Made by a program: the position numbers and the translations under genes
Part shown: one piece after another, positions 34,948 through 41,864 of the stretch
Layout: every line of letters begins with the position of its first letter
How positions within the stretch are numbered: position 1 is the stretch's first letter
Assembly: GCF_000423085.1 (NCBI RefSeq)
Contig: NZ_AUHH01000039.1
Location: forward strand, 1 to 41,864
Length of the DNA: 41,864 nucleotides
Direction: 5' to 3'
Source of the DNA: Granulicoccus phenolivorans DSM 17626 = NBRC 107789 = JCM 15570
Lineage (GTDB): Bacteria > Actinomycetota > Actinomycetes > Propionibacteriales > Propionibacteriaceae
Notes under the pieces: model-generated
Told to the model about the DNA's origin: nothing
Seen by the model: the letters and a program-made list of their open reading frames with translations, nothing else
Databases searched by the model: none

Positions 34948-36365
34948 CGGTCCACGCCTCCCAGCACCGGGTCGAGGGTCGAGATGGCGACGACGACGTC
35001 GGAGAGCATGCCGCCCTCGGTCATCATCGGCATCGCCTGCAGATGGTTGAAGCTCGGGTCCCGGAAGTGGGCCCGCCAGGGCCGGGTGCCACCGTCGGAG
35101 ACCACGTGCGCGCCGAGTTCACCCTTGGGCGATTCCAGCGGCACGTACGCCTGCCCGACCGGCACCTTGAAGCCCTCGGTGACGATCTTGAAGTGATGGA
35201 TCAGGGCCTCCATCGATTCGCCCATGATGTGCTTGATGTGCTCGTTGGAGTTGCCGATGCCGTCATTGCCGATGGCCAGCTGCGCCGGCCAGGCGATCTT
35301 CGGATCATCGACCATGAACGGGGCGCCCTCGAGCTTCTCCAGCCGCTCCAGGCACTGTTCGACGATCTTCATCGATTCCCAGATCTCGTCGAAGCGGATC
35401 ATGAACCGCCCGTGGGCGTCACAGGTGTCGCGGGTGATCACGTCGAAGTCGTAGGTCTCGTAGTCCAGGACCGGCATCTCCTTGCGCAGGTCCCAGGCGT
35501 ACCCGGTGCTGCGCAGCATCGGCCCGGTGACCCCCATCGCCATGCACTGCGCCAGGTCGAGGTGGGCCACCCCGGAGTAACGGCCCTTGAAGATCGGGTT
35601 GTGCTCGACCAGGGTCAGAATCTCGCGGGTGTGGGTGGTCATCCACTTCAGCGAGTTCCTGACCTCGGCGATCTCGGCCTTGCCGACATCGTTGGCGACC
35701 CCGCCGGGCCGGATGAAGCCGTGATTCATCCGCAGCCCGGTGATCGCCTCGTAGATGTCGAGCAGCATTTCGCGTTCCCGCAGCGCGGCGGTCATCACCG
35801 TCAGCGCTCCGATCTCCATCCCGGAGGGGCCGATGCCACCCAGATGGGAGGAGATCCGGTTCAGCTCGAGCAGCATCACCCGGATCACCTTGGCGCGTTC
35901 GGGGATGTCGTCCTCGATCCCCAGCAGCCGCTCGACCGAGAGGCAGTACGCCGCCTCGTTCCAGAACGGCATCAGGTAGTCCATCCGGGTACAGAAGGTG
36001 ACGCCCTGGGTCCAGGACCGGAATTCCATCGACTTCTCGATGCCGGTGTGCAGGTAACCGATCGCCGGGCGCAGGCTGGTGACGGTCTCCCCCTCGGTCT
36101 CCAGCACCAGCCGGAGCACGCCGTGGGTGGAGGGGTGCTGGGGGCCCATGTTGACCACCAGCCGCTCGTCGCCACGCTCGGCCTGGGACGCGACGATCTC
36201 GTCCCAATCGCCACCGGAGGCGGTGTAGACAGTGCCCTCGGCCGCATCACCGACACCGCCCAGGTAGTCGGGGCGGTCGTCGGAGGTGTCGCCGCGGTCG
36301 GCGTCCTCGGGGACCTCGTACGGGTCGGTCCGGGTCGGGTCCGCGGTGGGGGTCTGATCGCTCAT
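34944..36365 (-). CDS. nuoD: NADH-quinone oxidoreductase subunit D
   Basis: A 473-residue 49-kDa-type subunit that forms the quinone site with Nuo[21 protein letters not shown] is near residue 75, with the quinone-site His in the HPSTHG loop. [20 protein letters not shown] and the C-terminal [18 protein letters not shown] are also typical. It is separate from nuoC, as usual outside E. coli. Confidence 0.97.
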   Translation of the reverse strand: MSDQTPTADPTRTDPYEVPEDADRGDTSDDRPDYLGGVGDAAEGTVYTASGGDWDEIVASQAERGDERLVVNMGPQHPSTHGVLRLVLETEGETVTSLRPAIGYLHTGIEKSMEFRSWTQGVTFCTRMDYLMPFWNEAAYCLSVERLLGIEDDIPERAKVIRVMLLELNRISSHLGGIGPSGMEIGALTVMTAALREREMLLDIYEAITGLRMNHGFIRPGGVANDVGKAEIAEVRNSLKWMTTHTREILTLVEHNPIFKGRYSGVAHLDLAQCMAMGVTGPMLRSTGYAWDLRKEMPVLDYETYDFDVITRDTCDAHGRFMIRFDEIWESMKIVEQCLERLEKLEGAPFMVDDPKIAWPAQLAIGNDGIGNSNEHIKHIMGESMEALIHHFKIVTEGFKVPVGQAYVPLESPKGELGAHVVSDGGTRPWRAHFRDPSFNHLQAMPMMTEGGMLSDVVVAISTLDPVLGGVDR

Positions 36366-37081
36366 CAGTAGCTCCTGCGCTCGTCGGGCGGCGCAATGGT
36401 GGCGCCCTTGTATTCGACGGGGATGCCGCCCAGCGGGTAGTCCTTGCGCTGCGGGTGGCCGTACCAGTCGTCGGGCATCAGGATCCGGGTCAGCGCCGGA
36501 TGCCCGTCGAAGATGACGCCGAACATGTCCCAGGTCTCGCGCTCGTGCCAGTCCGCAGCGGGGTAGGTGGGCACCACCGAGGGCACGTGCGGGTTGTCGT
36601 CGGGGACCATCACCTCCAGCCGGATCCGATGGCGGTGGGTGTAGGACTGCAGGCTGTAGACCACGTGCAGCTCATGGCCGACATGGTCGGGGTAGTGCAC
36701 CCCGGAGACCGACATGCAGCCCTCGAAGCGCAGCCGCGGGTCGTCCCGCAGGGCGCGGGCAGTCTCGGTGAGCAGACCGGTGGCGATCTCCAGGGTGAGC
36801 TCGCCACCCTGGGTGAGGACGCGGGTGACCGCGCCGGGGACCAGCTCGTTCAACACATCGACCACCGCGTCGAACCAGCCCCCGTAGGGGCGTACCGCGG
36901 TCGCCGGCTCGACGCTGGGGCGGACCAGACCGTCGTAACCGGAGGTGTCGGCCGGGCCGCCCTGACGGCCCCAGGAGCCGTGCTTGTCGGCGAACCGGCG
37001 CTCCTCCGGACGCGGCGCCCGGGCCTGCGCCAGGTCCTGCCCGCCGCTGTCGGGGGTGGCCGGGGTCTGGTCGGAGGTCAT
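36365..37081 (-). CDS. nuoC: NADH-quinone oxidoreductase subunit C
   Basis: A 238-residue 30-kDa-type subunit. The signature [20 protein letters not shown], then [20 protein letters not shown], is near the C terminus. The first 60 residues are polar and unconserved. ATG 37081 overlaps the nuoB stop. Confidence 0.96.
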   Translation of the reverse strand: MTSDQTPATPDSGGQDLAQARAPRPEERRFADKHGSWGRQGGPADTSGYDGLVRPSVEPATAVRPYGGWFDAVVDVLNELVPGAVTRVLTQGGELTLEIATGLLTETARALRDDPRLRFEGCMSVSGVHYPDHVGHELHVVYSLQSYTHRHRIRLEVMVPDDNPHVPSVVPTYPAADWHERETWDMFGVIFDGHPALTRILMPDDWYGHPQRKDYPLGGIPVEYKGATIAPPDERRSY

Positions 37082-37635
37082 CGCAGCAGACCCCGCATCT
37101 CGCTGGTCGCGGGCGCCTCGAGCGCCGCCCGTTCGGCCTCGGCCGTAGCGTTGATCGCGTTCGGGCCGATCGGGGTGTGCATGACTTTCTGCTCCTTGAG
37201 CTTGTAGATCGCGTCTATCAACATCTCCGGACGCGGCGGACAGCCGGGCACGTAGATGTCGACCGGGACGATGTGGTCCACGCCCTGCACGATGGCGTAG
37301 TTGTTGAACATGCCGCCGGAGGAGGCACACACCCCCATTGCCAGCACCCACTTCGGGTTGGGCATCTGGTCGTAGACCTGGCGCACGATCGGGGCCATCT
37401 TCTGGCTCACCCGACCGGCCACGATCAGCAGGTCGGACTGGCGCGGGGAGGCGCGGAACACCTCCTGGCCCCAACGCGAGGCGTCGGCCCGGGGACCGCC
37501 GTAGCTCATCATCTCGATGGCGCAACAGGCCAGGCCGAACGAGATCGGCCAGAACGAGGTCTTGCGCATCCACCCCGCAACCGCTTCGATGCTGGTGAGG
37601 GCGATCCCCTCGGGGAGGTTATCTTCCAGACCCAT
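37078..37635 (-). CDS. nuoB: NADH-quinone oxidoreductase subunit B
   Basis: A 185-residue subunit that binds the terminal [4Fe-4S] cluster N2. Ligands are the adjacent cysteines of [11 protein letters not shown], the Cys of [15 protein letters not shown] and the Cys of [10 protein letters not shown]. It passes electrons to menaquinone at the NuoD interface. Confidence 0.97.
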   Translation of the reverse strand: MGLEDNLPEGIALTSIEAVAGWMRKTSFWPISFGLACCAIEMMSYGGPRADASRWGQEVFRASPRQSDLLIVAGRVSQKMAPIVRQVYDQMPNPKWVLAMGVCASSGGMFNNYAIVQGVDHIVPVDIYVPGCPPRPEMLIDAIYKLKEQKVMHTPIGPNAINATAEAERAALEAPATSEMRGLLR

Positions 37636-37671
37636 GTCAGGCTTCCTTCCGTTCAGTACCGGGCACGCCGG

Positions 37672-38034
37672 TCAGTCCCAGTCGAGGCCGCCACGGCGGA
37701 CGTCGTAGAGATAGGCCACGAACACGGTCGCCACAAAGACCAACATCGCCCAGAAGCCGAACAGGCCGAGCATGTCGAACTTCACCGCCCAGGGATAGAG
37801 GAAGACGATCTCGATATCGAAGACGATGAACATCATGGCGGTCAGGTAGTACTTGACCGGGAACCGCCCGCCGCCGATCGGCTGCGGGGTGGGCTCGATC
37901 CCACACTCGTAGGAGTCGTACTTCGCGCGGTTGTATCGCTGGGGACCGATCTGCATGGTGACCAGCAGACCGACCGCACAGAACGCCGCCGCGACCGCGA
38001 TCATCACGATCAGGGGCGTATAGATGGCACTCAT
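37672..38034 (-). CDS. nuoA: NADH-quinone oxidoreductase subunit A
   Basis: A 120-residue, three-helix membrane subunit and the first gene of the operon. KYDSYECGIEPTPQPIGGGR in the long loop carries the conserved Cys-Gly-x-Glu; FIVFDIEIVFLYPWAV is helix 2. ATG 38034 has a strong ribosome site AAGGAGAGG (38050-38042). A 36-base gap separates it from nuoB. Confidence 0.96.
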   Translation of the reverse strand: MSAIYTPLIVMIAVAAAFCAVGLLVTMQIGPQRYNRAKYDSYECGIEPTPQPIGGGRFPVKYYLTAMMFIVFDIEIVFLYPWAVKFDMLGLFGFWAMLVFVATVFVAYLYDVRRGGLDWD

Positions 38035-38079
38035 CCGGAACCCTCTCCTTGGCTGCCGACTCCACGGGCATGCGCGGTC

Positions 38080-38111
38080 AGTCTAGACCGTCGGCCGGGT
38101 GCGCGTGACAA
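38080..38111 (-). promoter_or_regulatory. candidate promoter of the nuo operon
   Basis: On the minus strand TTGTCA (38111-38106) and TAGACT (38085-38080) are separated by 20 bp, longer than ideal, about 45 bases upstream of nuoA. The -10 fits TANNNT well; the -35 pairing is less certain. Confidence 0.4.
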
Positions 38112-38160
38112 CCCCCCGAAAGTTCTTGAAATGCGCTCTGACTAGGGGAATCTCGATCAG

Positions 38161-38186
38161 ATAACGCAAGACCACGGTTTCGTTAT
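38161..38186. promoter_or_regulatory. imperfect palindrome in the nuoA-isochorismate synthase gap
   Basis: ATAACG (38161-38166) and CGTTAT (38181-38186) are the arms of an imperfect 26-bp dyad with further matches inside. It could bind a dimeric regulator acting on either divergent promoter. No family can be named. Confidence 0.3.
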
Positions 38187-38204
38187 TGGGTGAGGCTCGC
38201 CTTA
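38186..38204 (+). promoter_or_regulatory. candidate IdeR/DtxR iron box
   Basis: TTGGGTGAGGCTCGCCTTA agrees with the IdeR consensus TTAGGTTAGGCTAACCTAA at 14 of 19 positions by hand alignment and is itself a near-palindrome. It lies 59 bases upstream of the proposed start of the isochorismate synthase gene, so iron repression of that gene is plausible. Confidence 0.4.
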
Positions 38205-38249
38205 CTGACCCGCCCTTGGACGGCACCGGGCAGGGGCACCGGCCTCAAC

Positions 38250-38255
38250 TATGTT
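38250..38255 (+). promoter_or_regulatory. -10 element, probably leaderless start of the isochorismate synthase gene
   Basis: TATGTT (TANNNT) ends 7 bases before GTG 38263 and no Shine-Dalgarno sequence is present. The ATG inside this box (38251) is the alternative start. Confidence 0.4.
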
Positions 38256-38262
38256 GTGGGGC

Positions 38263-39627
38263 GTGACCCGAGCGGACCTGCGATCCACAGCTGACCTGCC
38301 GGCCGGCCCGATCCCGGCCCGCACGGTCGCGATCGCCGATCCCGGGGATCTGCTGGCCTGGCTCCCCGCCGCCGGGCGCGATTCCGCCGGGAGCGATTCC
38401 GGCGGGAGCGATTCCGGCGGGAGCGATTCCGGCGGGAGCGATTCCGGCGTCGGCGGCACGCTGTGGCTGCGCCGCGGCGACGGAATGGTCGGGATCGGCC
38501 GGCTGATCCGGCGCGAGTTCATCGACATGGCCGAGGCCGACCGGTGGTGGCGGGCGCTGAGTGATCGCCTCGATCATCATGTGGTGCCCGATCCCGATTC
38601 CGGGGTCGATCTGGCCGCGCTGCCCGGGATCGGGCCGTTGGCCTTCGGTTCGTTCACCTTCGATCCCGGCAACACCGAGCGGAGTTCGGTGCTGGTGGTG
38701 CCCGAGATCATCATCGGCCGACGCCAGGGGGTGTCGTGGATCACCCGGATCGGTTCCACCGACACCGGGACCGACCTGCCCCCGCGTACGGTCGAGGCGC
38801 CGCGGCCGCCCGGGGAGATCCGCTATTCCGACGGTGCCTTGTCCGGCCCGGCCTGGGAAGGTGTGGTGGCCCAGGCGGTGGCCCGGATCCAGGGTGGTGA
38901 GTTGGCCAAGGTGGTGCTGGCCAAGGATCTGTGGGCCGAGGCGGAGGGTCCGATCGATCCGCGCTGGGCGTTGACCCGACTCGCCGCGGCGTACCAGCAG
39001 TGCTGGACGTTCCAGGTCGACGACATGATCGGTGCGTCCCCGGAGATGTTGATCCGGCGCGAGGAGGGTCTGGCGACCTCCCGGGTGCTGGCCGGCACGA
39101 TCCGGCGTACTTCCTCGGAGGCGGCGGACCTGCAGTTGGCCGCGGCGCTGTCGACCTCGAGCAAGGACCTGGCCGAGCACGAGTACGCGGTTGCCTCGGT
39201 GGCCCGGGCGCTGGCGCCGTACTGCACCGGAATGAACGTGCCGGATGTGCCCTACGTGCTGACCCTGCCGAATGTGCTGCACCTGGCCAGCGACGTGACC
39301 GCGGTGGCCCGTGGGGATGCCAGTGCGCTGGCGATGGCCGGGGCGCTGCATCCGTCGGCGGCGGTGTGCGGTACACCGACCGAGGCCGCGCGGGCGATGA
39401 TCGCGGAGTTGGAGCACTTGGACCGGGGCCGCTACTCCGGGCCGGTCGGCTGGGTGGATGCGGCCGGGGACGGGGAGTGGGCGATCGCGTTGCGCTGCGG
39501 CCGACTGGAGGGCAATCGGGCCCAGTTGTTCGCCGGGTGCGGCATCGTGGCCGAGTCCGAACCCGAGGCCGAGCTGTCGGAGACGGTGGCCAAGCTGGTG
39601 CCCATGCGCGACGCGCTCGAGAGTTAG
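38263..39627 (+). CDS. menF: isochorismate synthase
   Basis: A 454-residue chorismate-utilising enzyme that converts chorismate to isochorismate, the first step to menaquinone or to salicylate/DHB siderophores. The C-terminal catalytic half is clear: KVVLAKDLW (with the Lys that activates water), FQVDDMIGASPEMLIRREEG, AGTIRR, SSKDLAEHEYAV, HPSAAVCGTPTEAA and the end GRYSGPVGWVDAAGDGEWAI, ALRCGRLEG and FAGCGIV. Residues of the 40-65 region are a tandem SDSGG repeat. I prefer GTG 38263 because a TATGTT box ends 7 bases upstream; ATG 38251 would add four residues. It is divergent from nuoA, whose enzyme reduces menaquinone, and a candidate iron box upstream points instead to a siderophore role. 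Both are possible. Confidence 0.9.
   Translation: MTRADLRSTADLPAGPIPARTVAIADPGDLLAWLPAAGRDSAGSDSGGSDSGGSDSGGSDSGVGGTLWLRRGDGMVGIGRLIRREFIDMAEADRWWRALSDRLDHHVVPDPDSGVDLAALPGIGPLAFGSFTFDPGNTERSSVLVVPEIIIGRRQGVSWITRIGSTDTGTDLPPRTVEAPRPPGEIRYSDGALSGPAWEGVVAQAVARIQGGELAKVVLAKDLWAEAEGPIDPRWALTRLAAAYQQCWTFQVDDMIGASPEMLIRREEGLATSRVLAGTIRRTSSEAADLQLAAALSTSSKDLAEHEYAVASVARALAPYCTGMNVPDVPYVLTLPNVLHLASDVTAVARGDASALAMAGALHPSAAVCGTPTEAARAMIAELEHLDRGRYSGPVGWVDAAGDGEWAIALRCGRLEGNRAQLFAGCGIVAESEPEAELSETVAKLVPMRDALES
38378..38449 (+). repeat. 15-bp in-frame tandem repeat inside isochorismate synthase
   Basis: The unit GCGATTCCGGCGGGA occurs four full times and once in part (first copy with one mismatch), encoding repeated SDSGG. 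It lies in the poorly conserved N-terminal region, so copy number may vary without loss of activity. Confidence 0.85.
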
Positions 39628-39743
39628 CATGCGCGACTCGCTCGAGAGTTGATGCGCGCGATGCGCTCGAGAGTTGATGCGCGCGATGCGCTCGAGAGTT
39701 GATCTGCGCGATGCGCTCGAGGGTTGATGCGCGCGGGGCTCAG
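39604..39743 (+). repeat. tandem repeat of the 3' end of the isochorismate synthase gene
   Basis: Five units of 23-25 bp (starting at 39604, 39629, 39652, 39677, 39702) plus a partial sixth. Unit 1 is the gene's own last codons and stop (M-R-D-A-L-E-S-stop); unit 2 reads M-R-D-S-L-E-S-stop; later units have lost the frame. Each carries CTCGAG. The array fills the gap to the convergent LysR gene. No conventional terminator is seen there. Confidence 0.85.
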
Positions 39744-40699
39744 ACCGCGGTGGCGACCAGGTCGGCGGGTTCGGGCAGCGGCGTGATCAGGCCGCGCTGG
39801 TCGAGTTCGACCAGGTGTTGGGTGGATCGGCGCAAGGCCTGGTAGAGGGCCTGGATCGCGGGATCGCTGACCCGGTCGGCGGGAATCACCAGGGAGACGA
39901 TCCGGCTCAGGCCGTGATCGATCTCGATCACCGATACTCCGGCGCGGCGCTGGCCGATGGTGGTCAGCGCGGGCCGCATCGCGACGCCGACTCCGTGGGA
40001 GACCAGGCTGTGGGTCATCGCGGCATCGTCGGTGGAGCACAACACCTTCGGCACGAAGCCCCGGTCCCGGCAGGCCAGGGCGAGTTCATGGGAACACTTC
40101 GGACAGCCCCCGACCCAGGATTCGTCAGCGGCGGCTTCCAGCGGCGCGTTGGACCTGGTGCTCAGTTCGGCACCTTCCTGGACCAGCAGCACGTACTTTT
40201 CGTGCAGCAGGGGCAGTTCGACGAAGCCGCGGGCCACCTCGTCGTCGGGGTAGCCGAAGGTGAGCAGCGCATCGCACTGGCCCGAGCGGAGCAGGTCGAA
40301 GTTGGCCGGTGGCTCGGTGTCGATCAGCTTGATCCGCAGGCTGGGGTCGGTACTGAGCAGGTCCGCGGCGGCCTCGGCCAGCAGGACTCCGTTGGCCGAG
40401 GGGAAGGAGCCGAGGGTGATCTGGGTCAGCACTTCCCCGTCGGCGACGCGGCGTACCTGCTCGCGGACGAATCGCCAGGAGCTGAGCGTCTGCTCGGCGT
40501 AGCCCTGCAGCGCCTCCCCGGCCGGGGTGAGGTGGATCCGGCCGCCCTCGCGGCTGAACAGTTCGGTCTCCATGACCTTTTCCAGCGCCTTGATCTGCTG
40601 GGAGACCGCGGGCTGGGAGAAGTCCAGTCGGCGGGCGGCACCGGAGATGCTGCCCGCGTGGACGACGGCCAGGAACACCTCGAGCAGCTTCGTATCCAT
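39740..40699 (-). CDS. LysR family transcriptional regulator
   Basis: A 319-residue regulator. Residues 1-60 are the LysR winged helix: MDTKLLEVFLAVVHAGSISG, AARRLDFSQPAVSQQIKALE and ELFSREGGRIHLTPAGEAL. The effector domain contains GGCPKCSHELALAC, a Cys-x-x-Cys seen in several actinobacterial LysR proteins and possibly redox- or metal-responsive (inference). ATG 40699 is followed upstream by an AT-rich dyad. It converges on isochorismate synthase. No gene is divergent from it now: the adjacent DNA is a repeat module and an IS element, so its usual divergent target may have been displaced or may lie elsewhere. Confidence 0.92.
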   Translation of the reverse strand: MDTKLLEVFLAVVHAGSISGAARRLDFSQPAVSQQIKALEKVMETELFSREGGRIHLTPAGEALQGYAEQTLSSWRFVREQVRRVADGEVLTQITLGSFPSANGVLLAEAAADLLSTDPSLRIKLIDTEPPANFDLLRSGQCDALLTFGYPDDEVARGFVELPLLHEKYVLLVQEGAELSTRSNAPLEAAADESWVGGCPKCSHELALACRDRGFVPKVLCSTDDAAMTHSLVSHGVGVAMRPALTTIGQRRAGVSVIEIDHGLSRIVSLVIPADRVSDPAIQALYQALRRSTQHLVELDQRGLITPLPEPADLVATAV

Positions 40700-40702
40700 A
40701 AA

Positions 40703-40723
40703 GAATAGTTAATCATGCTATTC
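40703..40723. promoter_or_regulatory. candidate LysR autoregulatory dyad
   Basis: GAATAG (40703-40708) and CTATTC (40718-40723) form a 6-bp dyad spaced by 9 bases, directly upstream of the LysR start in an AT-rich patch. Its size and place suit a LysR binding box. Confidence 0.45.
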
Positions 40724-40844
40724 CAAATACTTTGGGTCGGGGCGGGGTTTTGGATTCTGGACATGGCGACCCGGCGAGATTCGATGCGGGTCCGGGTCCG
40801 GGGCGCTGGTCTCGTGGCGTGGGGCGTGTGGCGTGTGGCGAAAT

Positions 40845-41024
40845 CCGGCGGTCCGGGACGGTTCCCGCGCTGGATCCCTCGGCCGGGCCCGTTCCTGCGA
40901 CGGAAGCTCGGGCCGGTGCCCCTCCCGCGACGGACCCTCCGGCCGGTGCCCCTCCCGCGACGGATCCTCCGGCCGGCGCCCCTCCCGCGACGGATCCTCC
41001 GGCCGGTGCCCCTCCCGCGACGGA
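40845..41024. repeat. 30-bp tandem array, copy A
   Basis: Units end at 40874 (degenerate), 40904, 40934, 40964, 40994 and 41024, each close to CCTCCGGCCGGTGCCCCTCC followed by CGCGACGGA. The last three are nearly identical. Period 30 keeps reading frames open on both strands, which explains the long open frames here; no ribosome site or codon pattern supports a gene. The stretch 40724-40844 upstream shows nothing I can name. Confidence 0.85.
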
Positions 41025-41165
41025 CTTGATCATCACGCAGGCTGAAAATCTTCCCGCCCCTGCTGCAACACCCGCGAGAAGGTTGGCGCATCGCGGTATG
41101 GCCGGAAGCATCGCGGGAAGGCACCCGACCGAGATAGCCATCGCGGGAAGCGGTCAGGCCGACGG
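41021..41165. repeat. 145-bp repeat block, copy A
   Basis: It matches 41373-41517 at 138 of 145 positions without gaps. It begins CGGACTTGATCATCACGCAG and ends in GGTCAGGCCGACGG. Inside, two units near 41109 and 41139 (CATCGCGGGAAG...) resemble the 30-bp array unit in reverse orientation. A minus-strand open frame exists, but five of the seven differences between copies change its amino acids and no ribosome site is seen, so it is probably not coding. Confidence 0.85.
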
Positions 41166-41257
41166 AGCGATCGCTGGATGGCATCCGGCCGAGAGCTGCC
41201 CCAGGCACGTGTTGCAGCTAAGGGGCGATCCTCCCTCACCTGCCTCCCCGCGCTGGA

Positions 41258-41376
41258 CCTTTCGGCCGGACCCATTCTCGCGACGAAACCTCCGGCCGGG
41301 CCCATTCCCGCGACGGAACCTGCGGCCGGTGCCCCTCCCGCGACGGAACCTCCGGCCCGGACCTTCCCGCGACGGA
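41258..41376. repeat. 30-bp tandem array, copy B
   Basis: Four units of the same family as copy A, ending at 41287, 41317, 41347 and 41376; the last is 29 bp. It is more divergent than copy A and leads directly into the second 145-bp block. The stretch 41166-41257 between the two modules shows only degenerate unit-like pieces. Confidence 0.8.
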
Positions 41377-41517
41377 CTTGATCATCACGCAGGCGGAACA
41401 TCTTCCCGCACCTACTGCAACACCCGCGAGAAGGTTGGCGCATCGCGGCATGGCCGGAACCATCGCGGGAAGGTACCCGACCGAGATAGCCATCGCGGGA
41501 AGCGGTCAGGCCGACGG
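41373..41517. repeat. 145-bp repeat block, copy B, ending at the IS junction
   Basis: About 95% identical to 41021-41165. Similarity to copy A stops exactly after GGCCGACGG at 41517, where the next bases TGTCGGCGG begin the IS21-like left end. Copy A continues instead with AGCGATCGCTGGATGG. Confidence 0.85.
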
Positions 41518-41524
41518 TGTCGGC

Positions 41525-41615
41525 GGCCACGAGAGACTGCCCGGAGACGGTCACGAAGCTGCCTGGTAGCGGACATGAGGATTGCCCGCTGACGGTCACG
41601 AGATCTGCCCGACAC
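41525..41615 (+). repeat. four transposase-site-like terminal repeats of the IS
   Basis: Units start at 41525, 41549, 41571 and 41594, each like GGTCACGAGATCTGCCCG and 22-24 bp apart (about two helical turns). Multiple spaced repeats at each end are a known trait of IS21-family elements and are probably bound by IstA. Confidence 0.7.
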
Positions 41616-41651
41616 GAAGTCGTATGCCTCACCGGTTCCCACGGTTGAGGC

Positions 41652-41703
41652 CCCTCCTCAGGTGCGATCGGCGGTGCTGAAGCGCCCGTCGCCCTGAGGA
41701 GGG
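41652..41703 (+). promoter_or_regulatory. hairpin covering the transposase ribosome-binding site
   Basis: CCCTCCTCAGG (41652-41662) pairs perfectly with CCTGAGGAGGG (41693-41703) across a 30-base loop. The second arm is the Shine-Dalgarno sequence of the TTG start at 41709. Transcripts entering from outside the IS would fold and block translation. Confidence 0.6.
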
Positions 41704-41708
41704 ACAAC

Positions 41709-41864
41709 TTGAAGTCTGCCGAGGAAATCATGGAAATCTTGGATGCCTACGACCTGACCGGGTCGTTACGTGATGCCGGGGAGCTGGCCGGTTGTTCGCA
41801 CCACACGGTGAAGCGTTACGTTGAGCGGCGTGCTGCCGGTGGCGCACTGGACACGGTCGCCGGG
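41709..41864 (+). CDS. istA: IS21-family transposase IstA, N-terminal part (runs off the window)
   Basis: The first 52 codons of an IS21-type transposase. The text MKSAEEIMEILDAYDLTGS, then LRDAGELAGCSHHTVKRYVE, is the N-terminal helix-turn-helix used to bind the element's ends. The TTG start is chosen from the GAGGAGGG site 6-13 bases upstream and the family's usual start. The DDE catalytic core and the istB helper ATPase gene should follow beyond the window. The site is within the hairpin described at 41652-41703, which would limit expression. Confidence 0.85.
   Translation, partial: MKSAEEIMEILDAYDLTGSLRDAGELAGCSHHTVKRYVERRAAGGALDTVAG

Larger units (their letters stand above)
41518..41864 (+). 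mobile_element. IS21-family insertion sequence, left end (partial)
   Basis: The element starts at TGTCGGCGG where the repeat copies diverge. It carries four spaced terminal repeats, a hairpin over the transposase ribosome site and the start of an IstA-type transposase gene; the istB gene and right end lie outside the window. The terminal TG agrees with the family. Confidence 0.75.

Noticed and set aside
40845-41376. CRISPR array
   Set aside because: The repeats are directly contiguous 30-bp units without variable spacers, and no cas genes are present.
40713-41592. Open frames on both strands across the repeat modules
   Set aside because: The 30-bp period keeps frames open by itself. There is no ribosome site, and differences between the two copies mostly alter the amino acids.

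Overview
The window is high-GC bacterial DNA that reads as an actinobacterium. The evidence is heavy G/C at third codon positions, many GTG starts, several apparently leaderless genes, a complete 14-gene nuo operon followed by a polyprenyl diphosphate synthase, a Zmp1-like M13 peptidase and IdeR/MntR-type regulation. A member of the Propionibacteriales is my best guess, but the sequence does not fix the genus. No rRNA, tRNA or CRISPR array was seen.

Layout. 1-4.7 kb (+): the 3' end of a 2-oxoacid:ferredoxin oxidoreductase beta subunit, a Pro-rich membrane-anchored protein, an M13 metallopeptidase, a VOC protein, and a toxin-antitoxin pair whose toxin carries a frameshift. 4.7-9.6 kb: an alpha/beta hydrolase divergent from a TetR regulator with two matching operator palindromes between them; then a histidine kinase with a duplicated, partly degenerate architecture, a small membrane protein, and a NarL-type response regulator cut by an in-frame amber codon. 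9.6-14.3 kb (+): a TPP riboswitch followed by an MFS transporter and thiM-thiE-thiD-tenA, which together form a thiamine-precursor uptake and salvage operon. 14.3-16.5 kb (-): a yybP-ykoY-type Mn2+ riboswitch, a CaCA-family exchanger and an MntR-type regulator, which reads as a manganese-efflux unit.

16.6-38.0 kb (-): one uninterrupted directional run, nuoA to nuoN (menaquinone-linked NADH dehydrogenase), then a long-chain polyprenyl diphosphate synthase (probably the menaquinone side chain), then a tightly overlapping four-gene cluster of unknown role (amidase, HSL-type esterase, condensation-type acyltransferase, zinc-ribbon membrane protein). Divergent from nuoA is an isochorismate synthase with a candidate iron box upstream; its 3' end has been tandemly repeated. 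A LysR regulator converges on it.

40.7-41.9 kb: no supported gene until the end. This stretch holds two copies of a repeat module (a 30-bp tandem array plus a 145-bp block about 95% identical between copies). The second copy stops abruptly at what looks like the left end of an IS21-family element, whose transposase gene runs off the window.

Most unusual points: the Mn2+ riboswitch/exchanger/MntR unit with a possible three-strand RNA switch; an MFS transporter under TPP control; the uncharacterised four-gene cluster; the duplicated repeat module with its IS junction; and three signalling or toxin genes that look damaged or reshaped (toxin frameshift, response-regulator amber codon, degenerate half of the kinase).
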